Of a stretch of DNA of 64,000 bases, positions 26,435-60,700 are shown piece after piece. The stretch covers positions 1,641,001 to 1,705,000 of the forward strand of contig BSQZ01000061.1 in assembly GCA_033239005.1 (NCBI GenBank). The letters run 5' to 3'. The notes under the pieces are model-generated. The model was not told the DNA's origin. It ran no database searches and saw only the letters and a program-made list of their open reading frames with translations. The DNA comes from Lamellibrachia satsuma (taxonomy: Eukaryota > Annelida > Polychaeta > Sabellida > Siboglinidae). A program made the translations under genes and the position numbers. Position 1 is the first letter of the stretch. The number at the start of each line of letters is the position of its first letter.

Positions 26435-26830
26435 TAGTAAAGCAAATTATTGACTAAACCAAATTACACTGATATAGTTGCAATACCCAAACACGTTTTA
26501 TTTTATAAAATCAATATAAATTAAGTGCTTATAATACCCACATATATTTTATTTAATAAAACAAATTATTCTACTATATTTATAATGTCCAAATATATTG
26601 TATATAAAAAACAATTTGGTTTGTTTAATAAAGGATGTTTGGATATTATAAATATAATATAATAATTTGTTTTATTAATTAACATATCGTTGGGTATTGT
26701 AAATAATTTAATGTAATTTGTTTTATTAAATGAAACGTTTTTTTGTAATTGTAAATATCATAGTATAATTAGGTTTATTAAATAAAAGGTATGTAGGCAT
26801 TTTAAATATTTTGTGTGAAACACAAGACGG
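26435..26830. repeat. Mirrored satellite: 50-60 bp units in two opposite orientations
   Basis: Left of about 26.62 kb there are about three units of the type AATAAAACAAATTATT…ATTTATAATGTCCAAATAT. Right of it the same units occur in reverse complement (TTGGATATTATAAATATAAT…AATAATTTGTTTTATTAA), again about three times. The closest arms are 26566-26597 and 26634-26665. One more unit lies at about 27196-27320. Confidence 0.8.
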
Positions 26831-27476
26831 CAGAGCTGGGATAAAAAGTATTTAATGACTGTAGTTTTCACGTAACGTATATACACGACAAGTCAACTGG
26901 CAACAGTTGTGGTACAATATAATAATAATGCATGTATACACAGTGAAACATAAACTGTCCATAAAGTTAGCAACACTAGAATGTTTGCTGATTGTCCCAG
27001 CATGTGTTCTATAAAATAAAACGTGTATAGATGGCGACACAATTCTAGTTGTTTATACATTATTATGTATCAACATACTAAACATATAAGGTGACATTGG
27101 AGATACCTAAATTTACTAATATGTCCTAGAACAATAGGTGGGATGTCATTGAAAACGCCAAAGCCTTGATGTGTACAGGATGTCAAGGCTGTCATCCCAC
27201 AAAAAAATAGGCATTTTAAATATTTTGGTGTACTTCGTTTTAAATATAAACTCTTCTTCAATTTTACAAATACGCCTATCTTATTGTAATTTGTTTTATT
27301 AAATAAAACGTATTTTGTCATTACAAACGGCGTTTGCCAGTGAAAAGTGGCTCTTTTCACAAAAAAGTCACAAAGCACATAATCATCTTGTACTGTTGCG
27401 GTTAATATAGCGATAGGAATTATAATGCAACACCTTAAAATCCTGTCTTCTCGACCATACTTTATGGTACATGTGT

Positions 27477-49213
<21,737 letters not shown>

Positions 49214-49310
49214 CTTCTTTCAAATACATCACCTAGATGAAACAAAAGAAATTTCCTATTTTATCATTTTATTATTTATTGTTACGTCATTGCAAATGTG
49301 CATTTGCGTA

Positions 49311-49773
49311 AACGTAACATAGTTTCAAACAAAAACGATCGTTCTGTTCCAATGCACATTTTCAATGCAAACACTATCCAAAATTGTATTGAAAAAGATG
49401 TGGAATTTACCAAATGAAATGACAGTGTGCAGAATCTGCACATCAAATGTAAGTTGTGGCAGTGGTGTAATGGTGAGTGGCGCCACTCGTGAGTGACTTG
49501 CATCACATTCACAATGTGGCGCCACTGGTGGGGAGTTTGAGCTGTTCGATGTAGAAGTAAAAATAACTCCCGCCAGTGGCGCCACTCTCCATTTCACCAC
49601 TGCTGCAAATTACACTTGATGTGCAGATTCAGCACGTGTTTATTTCATATGGTAAACGCCTAATGTTTTTCAAGATATCTCTTAGTTTCAGTTGCATAAC
49701 ATTTTTCGATTTTATTGAAAATGTGTCTGAAAACACAATACTTTTCGATTTTGCTTGAAACTATGTTACGTTA
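49311..49773. mobile_element. 463-bp foldback element upstream of the TRAF-A RING exon
   Basis: AACGTAACATAGTTTCAAAC at the left pairs with GTTTGAAACT-type sequence (TTGAAACTATGTTACGTT) at the right. Homology of the arms continues inward, imperfectly, for some 200 bp, including GAATCTGCACATCAA and GTGGCGCCAC in both arms. The centre is at about 49.53 kb. There is no obvious TSD and no coding sequence. It lies in the inferred 5'-UTR intron; locus B has no such element at the matching site. Confidence 0.75.
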
Positions 49774-49904
49774 CTGGAGTGCACAGTTGTGATAAAAACA
49801 ACAATCTATGCCAGAGACCATCATTAGGCCCTTATTTACCACAAATACTCCCTGTATGTAAATGACGGTTGAAATATATATTTTTTACGTTTTAGGCTAT
49901 GGTT

Positions 49905-51900
49905 TTATAGTGTCGTTAAAGTGTGTTTATGTCTCATTGATAAGAAACATTCCTACGATTTTCATTACCTTCAAATAACTTAGCTATTAAGTAATATTCA
50001 TGAAATTGATCGACTTCGTTTGAAGCAAATCACTCCGGTCTTGACAGCCCTGTGACTGGTTTCGAAATGTTAGTGCTTTCGTTTTCAGTCACATTACATT
50101 TGAAAGAGAATAACTGTAAATTCTTAAGCCCGCACTTTCGAACGACGAATTCGTAACTCTTGTGTTCGTAATTATAGCAAAACTGTCCCGGGGGGTCACC
50201 CACGGAATGTCTCATACAAAAATATCAGTCGAATTTAAGTTTATGACACAAACCAGTCCTGGTTGAGATTTAACACTGAGTATGCAATACTTCAGTAAGC
50301 CTATTTAATATTCAGTACTATTTACTAAGATTGTCTTTGGACAAAAACTAATGTTGTATCCTTGAAGTACCACCGGATGCACTTTGCATGCGCATCTGCA
50401 TCATAAAGTCCTCCTCTAGAACACATTCTACGTTATCTTCGTCAGGATATGAGAATCTGTTTTAACGTTTTGTTATTAATGTACTTTCATATTCATGCAA
50501 ATATACTATTTTTTTTTATGGTTATGTATCGCGTTTTTATTCTGCATAAAAAATATTACTGAGGTATATCCATGAGCTTTGGCGAAACAAAAACACATTG
50601 TCATTATGACACTGAAGGAAAATTATATTTAATTAAAACATCACGTATTCTTTCACACGAATGGTAATAATCGCCCACTGCAGGTCTAAAGTCAAACTGG
50701 CAGCGCATCGTGGAGCATACTGGTGGCTTAGGGGCCGTATCAAACTCACTGTCATGTTTGCTCAGAGCACGCACGTTTTTTGAGGGACTACATTAACATC
50801 TCTTCTACTGCATTTCAAGTGTGTCCTACTATTAATACGTTCATTGCAAGCCCCTTTTCTTTGTAATGTGACACTTCACAGCGAAACCCAGTCATTTTCG
50901 TTGTGTCGACACCCCTGTATCATACATTGAAAAAACATGACCTCTTCTGTTAATGCATATGCGTCCCCATATATTCTATGATATACCTCACCGGGACAGT
51001 ATTGCCGTCACATTTACAGAAAACTGGATTCATCCATAAGTCTTTCGTTATACGAGCCCGAATCTATTCGGCTACACCGTCCATTGAATCCAGTATCAGT
51101 ATGATTGGCTACAAATATACAAAAAAAAAAAGAAAAACTAACAGGCAGGTTTCGGAAGAAATGCGATGAACGGAATTACATGATGTCATTCACGCTTTCA
51201 CTTTCATATTGTAACAAAGTTTATACAACGGCTAGGCCTTACTGATATCCACTGACGTTCACAAACGTATGTTTAACATAGCATTCTCAGAATGAGGCAG
51301 TGGATATATCACGGTAAATTGATCTAGAGCATTTTACCATAAGATATAAACTCAGATAACACACGGCTACCTCGTTCTGAGAATCCAGGTGACGTTTAAA
51401 TAATTTCGAACACGATCGAGTACGCGTGTTGTCATAGACACGCGAATGGACGGAACGCCTTGTTGTTTTCTCTGGTTGGTCTGACTTACGCAATCTACGT
51501 CAAACGTCCATATCAGTTCCTTCGCACGGTTTCAGTGTTGCCAGCCAGATAACATCACGAGTGCAGGAGGCACAAGTGGTGTCATCTGGCTGAAAACCCT
51601 CTTGTGACATCAACAAAAAGTGTGTTATTGCCTAAGTCAGTCATCCACCCAGTTCATTGTCGTTTCATTATAGCTGTTCTCATCATCATCTTCTTCTTCT
51701 ATAATACATACGTTTCTGGTGCAAGCTTATCTGATTATGAGGACTTCCAAAGTATACCCATTATTAATAGTTATTCGATAAGGCTTAGCTTATCTCATAT
51801 TTTTTAATTATCTTACATTTACGTTTTCCTGTTTCGACGTGATACGTAATCCTTAAAGAACTCGAAGTGTCTCATGCTATCCAGAGCAATGAACAAATAG
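49905..51900. repeat. TRAF 5'-flank unit, copy 1, first half
   Basis: Aligns with 57.0-58.75 kb and 61.09-63.2 kb in order and orientation (for example CCTGTGACTGGTTTCGAAAT near 50.05 kb; GCCCACTGCAGGTCTAAAGT near 50.67 kb; TACACCGTCCATTG near 51.07 kb). No coding sequence is recognised. Confidence 0.8.
51543..51591. other. Conserved hairpin, copy 1
   Basis: 16-nt arms AGCCAGATAACATCAC and GTGGTGTCATCTGGCT around a 17-nt loop. The same 49-bp structure occurs at 58274 and 62760. Confidence 0.8.
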
Positions 51901-51923
51901 CCCTTGGACATATATACGCCATA

Positions 51924-53201
51924 TGTAACCAGGTGCTCATTGCAGTGTGGTTATATCCTACTCTGCCACTTCTCGTGATGTACTAGGGCGTCCTTCTTTT
52001 ACGTGGCGCTTAATTTCAATGTCAATGTCTTTTGCCGCGCGAGCAAAATGATACTAGCTACGAAGTCTTGTTTGGCAAGTGTAGTTCACTAAAGTAATCT
52101 ATGAGATCACGGGGATGATCCAGAGTATGTATCAAACGACGATGTTACAGTTTATTTTATGCGTGTACTGGTCATATAGTTATATTATAATTCGACCTAA
52201 TTGTTCGTTAATTCGAGTAATTCCACCGCGTTCCTTATTACCGCTCGTGTCACGTAAGCCAGATATGCCTTATATGGTAATGACAGAAATGTAGCTATCT
52301 GAGTTTGTTTAATTTGGCAAAGCCAATTAGGAAGTGTACTCTAACACTGACCGTGTATTATGTAAACGTGTTAGCGACATTGTTATCGACGGATCATTGA
52401 GTAATTGATGCAAATCAGACCAAGTCACAGTTTCGCCCACAGTATGTAGCGCCGTTGCGGGAATTATTGGATAATATACATTATGCCGATAGTACTGATA
52501 CCGAGCCGGATTTTGCTATTTGTATCGTGTGTGATGTCGTGCATTGGCAGCAGTATTTATTTAGTGACATTAAGAAATATATGTGTAGGAAACCGTGACG
52601 GAGTTGGCCACTCTGTACTGTGTATGAAATAATTGAGTCAGCAGTTGTAAGGTATGTGAATTGCCAACGTCAACATTGCTAATTTGGGCTAAGTTTGAAA
52701 TCGGTTATGAAGTTAGCCAGTTTGTCTGCAGGAAGCTGTAAAATGATGTCACGTAAGATAAGTTGGCAGAGATAACGGAGAACAGATAATCTATATCCAT
52801 TGTCTCTTGACTATGTCTACTGTGTGTGCACGTTCTTGTGAGTTGATGGGAAGCGTTGGTATAAATGGCCAAACCCATATTGCGCAGGATGTAGCATTAG
52901 TGCAATCTGGTGTCTCTTAACATACGTTATAGCCGGTATATCGTTGTTGACTACTGTGGGACCTAAGATACATCTGTGTGAAAAGTACCATGCGGGATCT
53001 CAGTGGATGTCTGTTTTAAAGGAGATGCAACGGGCCCCACAAAGAGCCGAGGTCTTGGTCGGGTTGTGTTTGTGTTTGGTGTTTGGTATTAATTGTATTT
53101 AGACATCAACATCTTGGTTCTTGACCACTTAATAAATATTTTTTTCTAAATTAAGATTATTATTGTCTTCTAACCTCACGAACCAGTTTCGGCCCGTTAC
53201 A
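51924..53201 (+). mobile_element. Solo LTR, 1278 bp, with CATA target duplication
   Basis: Termini TGTAAC…GTTACA (TG…CA) and 4-bp direct repeats CATA at 51920-51923 and 53202-53205. The sister copies have a single CATA at 58763-58766 and 63201-63204, that is, empty sites. A TATAAATGG at about 52860 and AATAAA at 53131-53136 set the plus orientation. There is no internal coding region, so it is a solo LTR, most likely of the Ty3/gypsy type. Confidence 0.88.
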
Positions 53202-53205
53202 CATA

Positions 53206-54615
53206 ATCACTCTGATTACTTAAGAAAATGACGTTATATCGAAAACGAAACACCCGTTATCAGGTGCTTTTTGCCGTGAAACCAGCTAAACAATAAACCG
53301 CATAAAGGCAAACGATCCGTTTGTAGGGCGTTTATCTACAGGACATTTGCTTAGTATTGTAAGTAGAGAAAGGCCATTTGCTCACACTATTTAATTGGAG
53401 AAGGATGCGACAAAATATGCAATTTATGAGACGACCCATCGATAAATGTACTTGTACCACTTCCATCCTACGAATAACAACACACAGAAAAACAAGAATA
53501 ACCCTTCCTATGCTACTGGTTACAGGTACCCCTTCGTGTGTTATGGTTACATATGGATTCAAACAAACCACCAAACTCAAACTGGGGATTTGAAATGTTT
53601 ATGCATGTGTAGCACACAGTCAATGTACGATGTTCACAACTCGTTTCGACTGAATACAGTGTAGGCAGGTGGGGAGTGTGTGTTAAGTGATGTGAAATAA
53701 TACATGATTCACACACCAGGTGGCTAACTGATTGCATCGTACATCCATCTGAAAGAAGCATCGACACGTACACATACTGATAGAAGTAATTCGCATGCTC
53801 ATGCAGTCTGTTTTAATCGCCAGCAATGATTCGATGTTCGCATGTCGTCCATATATTAGCTGATTTAATGACGACACAGCTGTCAAGTTGTGTCGAGAAC
53901 CATGCGTGAAATCATGAGCGGAAACTAAATCTGAATAGGGTTGTCTAGTTTTCCAAAAGAACACCAGGTGACAGCACGTCTAATCATTCAAATTTCCCTT
54001 GGTCAAATAAATAAATACGGGGCGAATATGTCCAATTATTCTCAACCAGTTAAGATAAAAGTATATTGATATATCTTAAAATCCGAAGTGAAAATACGTA
54101 TATGTTGTCTAGGACCTCATGCACAATTACACATAGGTATGATCGGAATAATTCAAAAGAATGCAGCAAGATTTATTAAAAGCAACTATGAATGCAAACC
54201 CGGAACCGCAATAAATCTCACACCAGAACTCAACAAGCCATTACTTAGGACGGACGCTGAACTGCCACAGTCTAACTTTTTTTACAATGACAAGGTAGAC
54301 GTCTTGCATTTCAGCAACCACGTACACGTCTGGTTTAGACGCCCAGGAGAAGCAGACGTTCAACACAACACGCGCAAGGTTTATTACTGCTAGTGTGTGC
54401 TTGTCTGTATGCCCATGTAGCTTTTATGGGCTTTCTTAAGTGCCATCCATTGCCAGTTTCACAGTAACTAAGTATGCCAACGAAGCGCGGGACCAGCGCC
54501 CATAAAACGCGCCAACAATGCCCATATCATGATCATCCTTTGGTAGAGAGACATGGTCGAACATCACACGGACTCTCTGTCGATAATCATATGTCGGTAA
54601 TCTATCAGCGGCGTT
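53206..54615. repeat. TRAF 5'-flank unit, copy 1, second half
   Basis: Aligns with 59.16-60.70 kb through a long stretch of high identity (for example TACAGTGTAGGCAGGTGGGG at about 53.65 kb). It includes an RT C-terminal fragment at about 54.08-54.39 kb. Confidence 0.8.
54088..54290 (+). mobile_element. Non-LTR retrotransposon C-terminal fragment
   Basis: Contains IGIIQKNAARFIKSNYECKP, the IE-x-IQ-x-x-AARF region found near the C-terminus of CR1/L2-type proteins, cut off on both sides. The same fragment is at about 60.19-60.34 kb, so it belongs to the duplicated unit. Confidence 0.65.
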
Positions 54616-56137
54616 TTTCGCGCGATGTCATTAGCAAAAGATAACTGTATAGCACAACAATGCTGTGAAATTTAAGACAGCTTGAGCAAGAACAATAGCA
54701 AGAAGGCTTATTAAATAGTGAAAGAACTAACATCAGTGAAGAAACTACAACTATCCAAGACAAATCAGGGAAATGCCTGACAGAAGAACAGCAGATCCTC
54801 AATCGATGGACAGAATACTGCTCAGAACTGTACAGCCACAACACCAACGAAGACCCAGTAGTACTATATTGTCCACAGACTACTTAAGAGAACGACTACC
54901 CCATTCTTCGTGCGGAATTGGAGGCTGAATTAAAGTCTCTGAAAAAAGGAAAGTCAGCTGGAATTGATAATATACCAGCAGAACTGGTTCAAGCTGCCGA
55001 GGAGCCTTGATTACCATATTTACAACAATCTGTAACGAGATCTGGCAGACAGGAGAATGGCCCACCCCATGGACTCAGTCACTGATCATCACACTTCCCA
55101 AGAAAGGCAACCTACATATGTACCAAAATTCCAGAACAATCAGCCTCATCAGCCACCCGAGTAAAGTCATGTTGAAGATCCTACTCAACAGACTCAACCC
55201 TCAGGCAGAAGAGATCATCGCTGAAGAACAAGCGGGTTTTCGAGCAGAACGGAACACCAGTGAACAGATCTTCAACCTTAGAATTCTTTGCGAGAAATAC
55301 CTTCAACATCAGCAAAGCCTGTATCATGTCTTCATAGATTTCAAGAAGGCCTTTGATAAGGGATGGCATTCGGCCCTATGGGCAACCATGAGGAAGTACA
55401 ACATTGGCTCCAAGCTTGTCCGAACCATTGAACACCTATATGATAATGCCACCAGTGCAGTAATCTTCAACAGCAGCATAGGAGACTGGTTTCGCACAAC
55501 ATTCGGAGTTCGACAAGGATGCCTACTATCGCCAACGCTCTTCAACATTTTTCTGGAAAGGATCATGACTGGTGCGTTAGGAAACCATCAAGGTACTGTC
55601 AACATTGGAGGCAGGACAATCACCAACCTTCGTTTTGCTGACGACATCGACGGCTTAGCAGGAGATGAACAAGAACTAGCCATTTTGGTGGAGCGCCTCG
55701 AGATAACATCTACATCATACGGCATGGAGATCAGTGCCGAAAAGACCAACCTGATGACGAACAACACAAAAGGCATCAGCACAGAGGTCAAAGTTAATGG
55801 ACAGAGACTTGAGACAGTAAAAAGCTTCAGGTACTTGGGATCAATTATTACAGATGAGGGTTCCAAACCGGAGATACTTGCCAGAATTGCACAAACAACA
55901 GTAGCACTAACAAAGTTGAAACCCTTATGGAACGACAGAAACATCACTGTCAGTTCGAAAATAAGGCTGATGCGCTCCCTTGTCATGTCCATCTTTCTGT
56001 AGGCTTCTGAAGGCTGTCTAGAACAGGGAAACGTGGAGAGAGCTGGTTAGAAAGTCATCAATGGTGCCCCAACGATCCTTACGGGTTATGGGAAAGTGAA
56101 GTGAAGTGAAGTGAAGATGAAGAAGTCATCGGGCGAT
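54616..56137 (+). mobile_element. 5'-truncated non-LTR retrotransposon, about 1.5 kb, post-duplication insertion
   Basis: The sister copy at 60.70 kb reads CAGCGGCGTTGATAATAACA without the insertion. The insertion holds the RT region: 54770-55006 in broken frames (LKSLKKGKSAGIDNIPAELV), then 331 open codons from 55007 to 56002. RT motifs are LITLPKKGN, EEQAGFRAERNTSEQIFNLR, VFIDFKKAFDKGWH, GVRQGCLLSPTLFNIF and LRFADDIDG. The tail is simple (GTGAA)n at about 56093-56115. The exact clade is uncertain (RTE-like or related). Confidence 0.87.
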
Positions 56138-56299
56138 GATAATAACAGGAAAAGAATAACATCGGGGATGATGGGATCACTTGGACGTTCAGCGTTATCA
56201 ACACATGTTAAAGCTCTGAGCTCTGTTAAATCGCATGTATAGAAATAATATCTACTAACACGTGCATGGAAATAAACATGTTTTATTATTATTAAAAGC

Positions 56300-56632
56300 G
56301 TCTGTCTCAATCGCGACAACCAGCTGGCGTGACTATCTGGCTCTTACGCCCGTTTACACAGCTTCTCTTAAATTATTGTTCTGTGTAGTTTGTTCCACTT
56401 TGTTTTTGTCGATCCGACGCAGCTGCTCCAGGTCGGCCCTTGTCTATAGCCGCATGTCGATCTGCTGCAGGTCGGCGTAAAGAGTCCGGGGAGTTTCTGG
56501 GTCTGCCGCGATATCCATTGAGTCCGTTCGTTTGGAAATATGCGGACATTGCTTGGTTTGCAGGAAACTCCTCTTCAAACCAACGTAGGACGTGGCCGAA
56601 GAGGCGCCATCGCATGTCCATCACACATGTTT
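56300..56632 (-). mobile_element. Non-LTR retrotransposon C-terminal fragment
   Basis: The minus-strand translation MRWRLFGHVLRWFEEEFPAN … GYRGRPRNSPDSL fits the W-x-GHVLRM … RGRPRTT end of retrotransposon proteins. A shorter version is in the sister copy at 60.89-61.04 kb. Confidence 0.7.
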
Positions 56633-56669
56633 ATAGTAATAATTTATTGAAATGGCTCGTGAGATTTAC

Positions 56670-58740
56670 AGATAACTGAATGAGAGCGTGAGATGGAAGC
56701 TTAATGCGTGAGTCTCACGCGAAGTGCTTGGTACTTGGAAGCTCTGTGCCGATCGTGGGTTAGTCGATGTTATGCCTGCATTGGCCTGATGTTGACATTT
56801 TTCGGTTGTGGATTATCCTAAGAAATGCCAATATCATTGCGATACAATTTACTAATACAGATAATGTCCTTAGAGTAAGGAAACCTAGTCATTGGCCATT
56901 GTCGAGTCTGCCTGCAAGCTTGTGTCACAATATTAAAGTGTTTCATTCATACTAGTGGTAGTGGCGTGGTTGTGGATGATATATAGATACTTCCGCCGTC
57001 ATTCCTGTCGTTATAGTGTTTCTATGTCTCATTGATAAAAATCGTTCCTACGATATTCATGACATATCAAGTAGTCTACCTCTCATGCAAAATTCATGAA
57101 ATTGATGGACTTCGTTTTATGCAAATCACTTCCGAACTTGATAGCCCTGTGACTGGTTTCGAAATGTTAGTGCTTTCGTTTTCAGTCACACTATTTTTGA
57201 AATAGAAACTATGTCTACATTCCTAGGCCCGCCCTCTCGAAAGACGAATTCGTAACTCGGGTGTTTTGTAAATATAGCAGTAAAACTGTTCCCGGGATCA
57301 TCCACGGAATCTCAAATACAACGTCATTGTGACATTGAATGATAATTATATTTAATTAAAACATCACGTATTCTTTCAAGCGATTGGTAATGATCGCCCA
57401 CTGCAGGTCTAAAGTCAACCTTGCAGCATCGTGGAGCATTCTGGTAGTTTAGGGGTCGTATCAAACTCATTGTCACGTTTACTCAGGGCACGCAAATTTT
57501 TTTGCGGGAATACACCGACGTCTCTTTTGCTGCATTTCAATTGTGCCGTACTATTAAGACGTTCATGGTAACACCATTTTCTTTGCAATGTGATACTTCA
57601 GAGCGAAACCATCCATTTTCGGGGTCTCGAGACCCTTGTTTCATACTTTGAAAAAACATTCCCTCTTTTTTAGCACACATGAGTCCCCACATATTCTATG
57701 AGGTACGTCATCGGGAAAGTTGTGCCGCCACAGTTACAGAAACCTTGATTCATCGATAAGTCTTTCGTTATACGAGCCCGAATCTATTCGGCTACACCGT
57801 CCATTGGAGCCAGTATCAGTATGATTGGCTACGAGAAAACCTGACAGGCAGGTTTCGGAAGAAATGCGATGAACGGAATTACATGATGTCATTCACGCTT
57901 TCACTTTCATATTGTAACAAAGGTTATACAACGGCTAGGCCGTACTGATATCCACTGACGTTCACAAACGTATGTTTAACATAGGATTCTCACAACGAGG
58001 CAGTCGTACCTTATCTGGGTGGATATTTCACGGTAATTAGATTAGATGATTGATCTAGAGCATTTTACCGTGATATATAAACTCAGATAACACACGGCTA
58101 CCTCGTTCTGAGAATCCAGCTGACGCTTAAATAATTTCGAACACGATGGATTAAGCGTGTTGTCATAGACACGCGAATGGACGGAACGCCTTGTTGTTTT
58201 CTCTGGTTGGTCTGACTTACGCAATCTACGTCAAACGTCCATATCAGTTCCTTCGCACGGTTCAAGTGTTACCAGCCAGATAACATCACGAGTGCAGGAG
58301 GCACAAGTGGTGTTATCTGGCTAAAAACCCTCTTTTGACATCAAAAAACAGTGTATTATTCCCTAAAGTTTAGTACAAAGAACACCGTTGTATATTTTTA
58401 TCCAGTATTCCAGTTGTTATCACTGCCACACGTATGACCTGAAACAATTCAAATTCGACTGACATCAGTCATCCACCCAGTTCATCGTCGTTTCGTTATA
58501 GTTGTTCTCATCATCATCTCATCTTCTTCTTCTAAAATACATACGTTTCTGTTGCAAATGTACTTATCTGATTAATATGACTTCCAAAATGTACCCATTA
58601 TTGACAGTTATTCGATACGGCTTAATGTATCATATATTTTAAAATTGTCTTACCGATACGTTTTCCTGTTTTGACGTTATACGTAATCCTTCCACAACGC
58701 GAAGTGTCTCATACTGTCCAGTGGAACAGCAATAAACAAA
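56670..58740. repeat. TRAF 5'-flank unit, copy 2, first half
   Basis: 56.67-56.77 kb resembles 12.46-12.57 kb (GAGAGCGTGAGATGGAAG…). 57.0-58.74 kb resembles 49.9-51.9 and 61.1-63.2 kb. There are no TRAF exons next to it. Confidence 0.8.
58274..58322. other. Conserved hairpin, copy 2
   Basis: Arms AGCCAGATAACATCAC and GTGGTGTTATCTGGCT, one mismatch (a G-T wobble if transcribed). Confidence 0.8.
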
Positions 58741-58762
58741 TAGCCCTTGCTCATATATACGC

Positions 58763-60700
58763 CATAACCACTCTGAGTACTTAAACAAATGACGCTATAT
58801 CGAAAACGAAACACCCGTTGTCACGTGCTGTTTGCCTTGAAACCAGCCATACAATAAACCACATAAAAGCTAACGATCCGGTTGTAGGGCGTTTGTTTAC
58901 AGCACATTTGCCCATTATTGTTAGTAGAGAAAGACCATTTGCTTACACTATTTAATTGGAGAATGATGCGACAAAATATGCAATTGATCAGACGACCCAT
59001 GAATAAATGTACGTGCACCACTTCCATCCTACGAATAACAACACACAGAAAAACAAGAATAACCCTTCCTATGCTACTGGTTACAGATACCCTTTCTACA
59101 TAAAGAATGTTATTGTCTTCTAACCTCACGAACCTGTTTCGGCCCGTTACACATAACCACTCTGATTACTTAACCAAATGACACTACATCGAAAACGAAA
59201 CACCCGTTGTCACGTGCTGTTTGCCTTGAAACCAGCCATACAATAAACCACAAAAGGGCAAACGATCCGGTTGTAGGGCGTTTGTCTACAGGACATTCGC
59301 TCATTATTGTTTGTAGAGAAAGGCCTATCTATATGCAGGCCGATATTTAACCCCGAGGAACGGAAATAAGCTATAGCCGCTCCAGACACTTGCCACATGA
59401 CCGAAAAAAAAACAGAGAGTAGCCCTTCCTATGCTACTGGAAGTAATTGTTTGTGGTTTGTCAGACGTATTTAATTGGAGAATGACGCGAGAAAATATGC
59501 AAGTTATCAGACAACCCATGAATAAATGTACGTGTACCACTTCCATCCTACATCCACATACACAAAAACAAGAATAACCCTTCCTATGCTACAAGTTACA
59601 GGTACCCCTTCATGTGTTATGGTTACATATGGATTCAAACAAAACACCAAAGACAAACTGGGGATTTGAAGTGTTTATGCATGTGTAGCACACAGTCAAT
59701 GTACGATGTTCACAACTCGTTTCGACTGAATACAGTGTAGGCAGGTGGGGAGTGCGTGTTAAGTGATGTGAAATAATACATGATTCACACAACAGGTGGC
59801 TAACTGATTGCACCGTACATCCATTTGAAAAAAGCATCGACACGTACAAATACTGATAGAAGTAATTCACATGCTCATGCAGTTTGTTTTAATCACTTCT
59901 ATTGATCCGATGTCGCATGTCGCTCATATGTTAGCAGATTTAATGCCGACAGGGTTGTCAAGTTGTGTCGAGAACCATGCGTAAAATCATGAGCGGAATC
60001 GAAGTCTGAAAAGGGTTGTCTAGTTTCCCAAAAGAACACCAGAACACGTATAATCATTTAAATTTCCCTTGGTCAAATAAATAAATACGAGTCGAAAATG
60101 TCCAATTGTTCTCAACCAGTTAAGGTAACAGCATATTGATATGTCTTAAAACCCGATGTTTAAATACACATCTGTTGTTTAGGACCTCATACACAATTAC
60201 ACATAGATATGATCGGAATAATTCAAAAGAATGCAGCAAGATTTATTAAAAGCAACTATGAATGCAAACCCGGAACCTCAATAAATCTCACACCAGAACT
60301 CAACAAGCCATCACTTAGGACGGACGCTGAACTGCCACAGTCTAAATCTTTATTAATTTTGCGATGAAAAATGACATGGTAGACGTCTTGCATTTCACCA
60401 ACCCCGCACACGTCTGGTTTAGACGCCCAGGAGAAGCATACGTTCAACACAAAACGCACATGGTTTGTAAACTACTAGTGTGTGCTTGTCTGTATGCCCA
60501 TGTAGTTTTTATGGGCTTTCTTAAGTGCCGTCCTTTGCCAGTTTCACAGTAACTAAGTATGCCAACGAAGTGCGGGACCAGCGCCCATAAAACGCGCCAA
60601 CAATGCCCATATCATGATCATCCTTTGGTAGAGAGACATGGTCGAACATCACACGGACTCTCTGTCGTTAATCATGTGTCGGTAATCTATCAGCGGCGTT
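58763..60700. repeat. TRAF 5'-flank unit, copy 2, second half, partly doubled
   Basis: 58.77-59.09 kb and 59.15-59.60 kb are two versions of the same segment (AAACACCCGTTGTCACGTGC occurs in both). They are joined at about 59.10 kb by a 42-bp remnant of the solo LTR. The remainder, to 60.70 kb, matches 53.5-54.6 kb. Confidence 0.8.
59110..59151 (+). mobile_element. Remnant of the solo-LTR family, last 42 bp
   Basis: TTATTGTCTTCTAACCTCAC…CCCGTTACA followed by CATA matches the 3' end of the LTR at 53160-53205 almost exactly. The other 1.2 kb is missing. Confidence 0.88.

Noticed and set aside
51543..51591. Hairpin as a Helitron 3' end
   Set aside because: No CTRR terminus follows within the expected distance and no TC start is found.
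56373..56624. 83-codon minus-strand frame as a host gene
   Set aside because: The GHVLRW and RGRPR pattern identifies it as the end of a non-LTR retrotransposon protein.
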